From contig NZ_JACZFS010000047.1 of the NCBI RefSeq assembly GCF_014904795.1, forward strand, positions 105,844-169,843: 64,000 nt of DNA. Direction: 5' to 3'. Positions 63,691-64,000 of this stretch are shown one piece after another. Origin of the DNA: Nisaea nitritireducens (GTDB lineage Bacteria > Pseudomonadota > Alphaproteobacteria > Thalassobaculales > Thalassobaculaceae). The translations under genes and the position numbers were made by a program. The first letter of the stretch is position 1, and every line of letters starts with the position of its first letter. Under the pieces are notes generated by a model that did not search any database, was not told the DNA's origin, and saw only the letters and a list, made by a program, of their open reading frames with translations.

Positions 63691-63720
63691 TTGACAGCCC
63701 CCGGCCCGAGGTCCTATACA
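63691..63720 (+). promoter_or_regulatory. rRNA operon promoter P1
   Basis: Perfect TTGACA (63691-63696), an 18-nt GC-rich spacer and TATACA (63715-63720). This is the closest match to the sigma-70 consensus in the window. Confidence 0.75.
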
Positions 63721-63771
63721 CCGGCCCACTTCGCGGCGCCGCAGCGCTGACGCGCCTCTCGAAAGAGGGGC

Positions 63772-63800
63772 TTGCATCCAGCAGCGGCCTCGCCTATATT
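63772..63800 (+). promoter_or_regulatory. rRNA operon promoter P2
   Basis: TTGCAT (63772-63777), a 17-nt spacer and TATATT (63795-63800), 80 nt downstream of P1. Tandem promoters are usual for rRNA operons. Confidence 0.7.
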
Positions 63801-63890
63801 CGGGTTTCGCGAGACGTTGATCGTCCTCGCGGCTTCCACAGACGAGGAATATCCGGGACCGCCGGTAAGGCGGAACAGGGTTTCATTGTC

Positions 63891-63920
63891 TCTCCTCTCC
63901 GGAGGAGAAGCTCTTTGACA
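63891..63920 (+). promoter_or_regulatory. rRNA leader antitermination site: boxB-like hairpin plus boxA
   Basis: TCTCCTC (63891-63897), loop TCCG, GAGGAGA (63902-63908), then GCTCTTTGACA (63910-63920), matching the rRNA boxA consensus TGCTCTTTAACA at most positions. BoxB before boxA is the order found in rRNA leaders. Such sites recruit NusB/S10. Confidence 0.75.
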
Positions 63921-64000
63921 TTGTAGATATAGGAAAGGGATGCGCAGGCGGCGGGCTTGAATTGGTTTGCCGGTTTTCGATTATATGATCGACCTGTGTA

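Larger units (their letters stand above)
63721..64000 (+). other. rRNA operon leader (16S gene begins beyond the window)
   Basis: No protein gene is visible from 63572 to the end. Downstream of P2 the leader carries several short hairpins, the antitermination site, and an AT-richer stretch to the edge. The 16S start motif (AGAGTTTGAT) is not reached. Identification rests on the tandem promoters and boxA. Confidence 0.75.

Noticed and set aside
1..64000. Mobile elements, prophage, defence islands
   Set aside because: No transposase, integrase, terminal inverted repeats, restriction or CRISPR-associated genes were recognised, and gene order is typical of core chromosome.

Overview
The window is a contiguous stretch of GC-rich bacterial chromosome with about 58 protein genes packed on both strands, one tRNA gene and the leader of an rRNA operon. 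Gene content and order point to an alphaproteobacterium, most likely Rhodospirillales-like (an inference from recognised families, not a database match). The main pointers are: divK-pleD; the order DUF2066 - AI-2E permease - hda - ppk - ppx - rnd; an RNase E with an acidic insertion in its S1 domain and a C-terminal GWW motif; an EipB (DUF1849) protein; DUF1489; an aa3-oxidase subunit IV micro-gene; and a lipopolysaccharide-type envelope (lptD, lptF, lptG). I saw no mobile element, integrase, phage gene or CRISPR array. The region reads as stable core chromosome.

Layout. 1-3.8 kb: an amidase gene cut by the window edge, divergent from rne. 3.9-11.5 kb: a minus-strand envelope operon lptF-lptG-lptD-surA-pdxA-ksgA with short gaps or overlaps. 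11.8-15.6 kb: pepA, holC, a PatB/MalY C-S lyase and ndk. 15.7-17.6 kb: a 45-residue cytochrome oxidase subunit IV gene and purM-purN on the minus strand. 17.8-25.6 kb: DUF2066, AI-2E permease, hda, a short-chain dehydrogenase (SDR), ppk and ppx. 25.6-34.9 kb: rnd, a SPOR-type lipoprotein, an SMR exporter, a diguanylate cyclase, eipB, dinB, a ROK kinase, divK-pleD and rpmG. 35-45.8 kb: a minus-strand run of S41 protease, rnr, topA, dprA, plsY, a dihydroorotase-like gene and pyrB. 46-48.1 kb: acyP, two unrecognised genes, lipB and tRNA-Leu. 48.2-61 kb: maeB, mgtE, then the liu (leucine/isovaleryl-CoA degradation) cluster. 61-64 kb: an SLC13-type permease, DUF1489, a lipoprotein and the promoters and leader of an rRNA operon whose 16S gene lies just beyond the edge.

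The liu cluster is the clearest metabolic system. It has a MerR-type regulator, isovaleryl-CoA dehydrogenase, both methylcrotonyl-CoA carboxylase subunits and methylglutaconyl-CoA hydratase, with a PaaI thioesterase, 3-methyladenine glycosylase, RidA protein, SDR and DsbA-fold isomerase interleaved. Two near-identical palindromes built on TTGACG/CGTCAA flank the regulator gene and are the likely operators.

The points most worth a second look are: a purM gene with no ATG, GTG or TTG start, apparently initiating at ATA; a dihydroorotase-like protein that has lost its metal-binding HxH and catalytic Asp; an SDR whose YxxxK motif is replaced by SNGAR; a small protein with a HEPN-like R-N-x3-H motif; and the paired liu operators. 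I did not find a clearly new multi-gene defence or biosynthetic system.
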